The position numbers and the translations under genes were made by a program. From Thermomucor indicae-seudaticae (taxonomy: Eukaryota > Mucoromycota > Mucoromycetes > Mucorales > Lichtheimiaceae), in NCBI GenBank assembly GCA_000787465.1, contig JSYX01000908.1, positions 1-10,166 on the forward strand: a stretch of DNA of 10,166 nucleotides, read 5' to 3'. Shown in pieces: positions 7,626-10,166 of this stretch. The stretch's first letter is position 1; each line of letters starts with the position of its first letter. The notes beneath the pieces are model-generated. The model did no database searches. It had not been told where the DNA came from and saw nothing but the letters and a program-made list of their open reading frames with translations.

Positions 7626-8515
7626 TTATTGTTTGTTCTGTTGTATTATGTTGACGAGCCTGGATAAAGTGTTTAGATAGAAAACATCTTCGAATGCCAG
7701 TCCCTTCCCTGCTTACCAGTCTAAACCATCCGTCAGCCCCTCTCCTTTAATTGCACTGGTTTTGTAAATGGAATACTGTCTGTTCTTGAGTGTCGATAAA
7801 CCGAGTGCATCGGCGACCTCAGCAGCTGACAATGCTCCATCCATGTCTTGTTTGTTGGCAAACACCAATAAAGCTGCATCTTTTAATTCTTCTTCTTCCA
7901 ACATCGCATGAAGCTCTTCTTTTGATGTCTGCATGCGATCTTTATCCACACTGTCTACAACGTAGATCACCGCATCTGTGTTGGCGTAATAGCATCGCCA
8001 GTAAGGTCTAATCGGGTGTCGTTTAAATCGCTGGTACCGCCACAATCGTCTCTATTCGTACCTGATACTGGTCTGACCGCCTAAATCCCACACCTGGAAC
8101 TTGATATTCTTATATGACACGGTTTCCACATTAAATCCAATGGCTGAAATCGTTACAAGATATTCATTCAGTCTAACACTCGCGTCACACAGCTTTGTGT
8201 CGTTCGAAAACGCTTACTTGGAATTGTCGTAACTACTTCGCCAATCTACAACGAAGCATGGCAAAATGAAATATCAGCGCTACTAATACACACCATTTGC
8301 GTTAGCGGACAAAGCTTACCTGTAGCCGGTATAGAATGGTAGTTTTACCGGCGCCATCAAGGCCCAGAATGAGTATTCGGACTTCCTTTTCGCCCCATAA
8401 TCGACCTAATATTTTGCTGAACAGGGCGCCTTCGTAAACCAGTGTAAAGCTGGTGTGTCAGGAATAACGTCTGGATCCCCCCCGCTAGACTTTTGCAATT
8501 ATCTGTCTTACCCAT
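7626..8515 (-). CDS. ARL1: ARF-like small GTPase Arl1
   Basis: Spliced protein of 182 residues, the normal length, from six exons: 8515-8512, 8429-8320, 8245-8218, 8143-8062, 8007-7717 and 7659-7626, all in phase. The first exon has only ATGG as coding sequence and the third is 28 bases. The join gives [10 protein letters not shown], with Gly2 available for N-myristoylation, the membrane anchor of this family. All GTPase motifs are intact: GLDGAGKT (24-31), switch I TTIPTIGFNVE with Thr48, WDLGGQ with Gln71, and NKQD (126-129). [20 protein letters not shown] and MLEEEEL are typical of Arl1 as opposed to Arf1. In its GTP form Arl1 sits on trans-Golgi membranes and recruits GRIP-domain golgins. 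Confidence 0.96.
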
Positions 8516-8795
8516 GATGTAAGCAGCATGAGGTTTCTGCGCCTAGTCTTGTCGGGGCTCGGACGCCGTTCCACTCCACTCTTAAAAGTCACAGGATCTT
8601 TTGTTATGAGGAAAACCATCGATGCTTTGCTGTGATGCTTAATCGGCTTTCTGCATCGGTTCCGTTGAATCAAAGCATTCATATTTGAGAGTCCCTGTAC
8701 TGCGAGCCGTTTCCGCGTGCACTACGTTGTCGTTGTCGAATGAGGTCTTTACTGATACCTTGCTACGCACCAGCCTACACAAATTTCTTTGACAG
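8516..8795. other. ARL1 upstream region, no supported gene
   Basis: This should contain the ARL1 promoter and leader. Short frames on both strands (a 35-codon one from ATG 8528 on +, a 62-codon one at 8639-8827 on -) have no recognisable domain. The first begins only 12 bases from the ARL1 start codon, so it is unlikely to be a separate gene. A pyrimidine-rich acceptor TTTCTTTGACAG ends at 8795 and may begin the next gene's first visible exon. Confidence 0.35.
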
Positions 8796-9945
8796 CTGCA
8801 AACATCGAGGTACACCTCCCCGAGCATAAGTCATGTATAAACATAGGCCAAGGCAGAAAATCATATGCGTCATTCAGACCCCCAAGAGCAGAATGCGCCG
8901 TTAATCAGAAGTATGCTACGCTCTTCATCGATGCGAGAACCAAGAGACTCAGGTCTTTCACCATCGGGACTGGCGAGCATCCCTCAGTCGGTCCGAATGT
9001 ATTTCCTGCAGGTCCTTCGTCCTCCAAACGACATGTGACCACCGGGCAAATAAGTGCCTCATGCTAACACGGGACAACATTGCGAGCCTCACGGACGCGA
9101 AGAACGAGAATAAGCTGGATCCATTTGTGGCCTTGGGGCATTTTCTTACCTCCGGGCAGCGCAGCATTCTCGCTCTTGACCGATGGGATGTGATTTGCTT
9201 ATTGAATTTTCTATTTTTTCTATTTTTGCTTTAACCCATGTGAATTCTCTTTGATCCGTTCTTTTTGCTTTGTGTGCTTTTTTTACTCTGAACAGCAAAA
9301 GTAAGCTGCATCTGGTATTCCAGGATTTGCAGGATTTTAACAAAACATGGAATAAATAACTATATTTCAAAGTAATACTGAGTCACGCACATCAGATGAT
9401 CCAACAATCGTTCGTCTCTATGGCACAGCCAAAGACATTGTCAAAGGTGCTTGCGTCCTTGAGAACGAGAAACGTGAGTGCCTGAGGACGATATGCGAGG
9501 CTACGGATGTCGAATTCAGCAAGATATGTGAGTCCTTGAAGTATCGATCAGAACGCGCAATGGCGTATGCCAAAGCGGGGTGCGACTACGCTGAGCACCT
9601 CAAGCGCAAGTACGACGAGATTGCCGAAGGAGACGACGATGAGGAGACGACGGTCACGCCAATGGAGGAGCCGCCCTCCAATTACGCTACGAGAGGCTGG
9701 GAACCTGTGTCACGTTGAATATTGAGTTGAAAGAATTAACCTGTGGAATAATTGAGTGAAACGAAGGACGATGAAAAGGTGGACCTAGTGAAATTCGTGG
9801 AGGATTTCATGTCCAAAAGGCAGGGAAGAATGGATTGGACAGCCTGTTGGAAAAAAAAGGTATAGAGAGCGGGCGCTTTAAGCACCATGGCAACGAGCCC
9901 AGCTTCAAAACCGTATGCTTCCGTTTGAAGAAGGATTCCCAATAA
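8796..9945 (+). CDS. Unidentified gene with C-terminal Myb/SANT-like domain, apparent frameshift
   Basis: Model from open segments joined in phase at GT-AG sites: 8796-8998, 9055-9189, 9383-9706 and 9767-9859, with reading continuing in a shifted frame to a TAA at 9943-9945. The 56-base (8999-9054) and 60-base (9707-9766) introns match intron lengths elsewhere here; the 193-base one (9190-9382) is long and least sure. The third segment is Cys- and charge-rich (KGACVLENEKRECLRTICEA) and ends in an acidic stretch. Joining across 9707-9766 yields GWEPDDEKVDLVKFVEDFM then GRMDWTACWKK: two Trp spaced as in a Myb/SANT repeat. The frame then meets TAG at 9863, while the +1 frame stays open for 28 codons through FKTVCFRLKKD, a plausible third helix. 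The switch falls at eight A (9851-9858). It could be a damaged gene, a sequencing error or a missed intron. The N-terminus is not found and the family is not recognised. Confidence 0.4.
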
Positions 9946-9970
9946 CTCCCTGGTAAACTTTTCTTTTTAC

Positions 9971-10166
9971 TCTTCGTCCTCCCTTTTATACGCCATATAT
10001 CTTGTTTTATAGAAATCATCTTCTGTTTGCAAATATACCGCTCGTTATTGCGCTGTTCTGCCATTTTTTCGCATTCCTCATTCAATTGACTGAATCGAAA
10101 ACCCATAGGAAGGCGTTCGTATTTATGAAACCAGGCGCACGTGCATCGGAAATCGGAATCAGCCTT
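9971..10166 (-). CDS. Partial unidentified coding segment running off the right edge
   Basis: From the window edge the - strand is open for 65 codons and reads as a plausible soluble protein with CTCAWFHKYERLPMGFRFSQ followed by a charged helical stretch (NEECEKMAEQRNNERYICKQ) and a basic end (KGRTKSKKK). The frame continues to a TGA at 9807, but that part is antisense to the Myb-like exon and is probably not coding. A possible donor GTAAAAAG starts at 9970. Its 5' end lies outside the window. I do not recognise the family. It would converge with the Myb-like gene. Confidence 0.3.

Noticed and set aside
8528..8635. Short + strand ORF with an amphipathic, mitochondrial-like start (MRFLRLVLSGLGRR)
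   Set aside because: It begins 12 bases from the ARL1 start codon on the other strand, leaves no room for a promoter, and stops after 35 codons with no clear splice donor.
9146..9370. 74-codon - strand ORF
   Set aside because: It lies over the AT-rich, pyrimidine-rich putative intron of the Myb-like gene and has low-complexity Lys/Ile-rich content.

Overview
The window is eukaryotic nuclear DNA. Its protein-coding genes are split by many short GT-AG introns: 20 introns across four solid genes, each 54 to 82 bases. The genes lie close together on both strands. Short introns, tight spacing and the gene set (DUF300/TMEM184 protein, SPC24, ARL1, and a Myb-MPN deubiquitinase that many yeasts lack) suggest a fungus, probably an early-diverging lineage such as Mucoromycota, Mortierellomycota or a chytrid. 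The lineage is an inference from gene content, not a search.

Layout, left to right. 1-551: leader and upstream DNA with a TGGG microsatellite at the left edge, a triple 12-base repeat and an overlapping upstream ORF. 552-3059 (+): eight-exon MYSM1-like histone H2A deubiquitinase with a Myb/SANT domain and an intact JAMM metalloprotease centre, but no visible SWIRM domain. 3060-3565: a tight gap that may hold the last exon of an unidentified small + strand gene. 3566-5756 (-): six-exon TMEM184/DUF300 seven-span membrane protein. A 182-base divergent promoter follows. 5939-6793 (+): four-exon kinetochore gene SPC24 with an in-frame 26-residue tandem duplication near its N-terminus. 6794-7625: mostly gene-poor. 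7626-8515 (-): six-exon ARL1 small GTPase whose start codon sits in an exon with only 4 coding bases. 8796-9945 (+): an unrecognised gene model ending in a Myb/SANT-like domain, broken by an apparent frameshift at a run of eight A. 9971-10166 (-): an open reading segment that runs off the right edge.

The genes do not form a cluster with one function. They are housekeeping genes: chromatin deubiquitination, vacuolar or endosomal membrane, kinetochore, and trans-Golgi traffic. I found no phage, CRISPR array, intact transposon, rRNA or tRNA. The least ordinary items are the SWIRM-less Myb-MPN architecture, the SPC24 duplication with its overlapping upstream ORF, and the unidentified Myb-like gene at the right. 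Exon joins were read by eye from splice signals, reading-frame phase and family resemblance. The four main models all close in phase.
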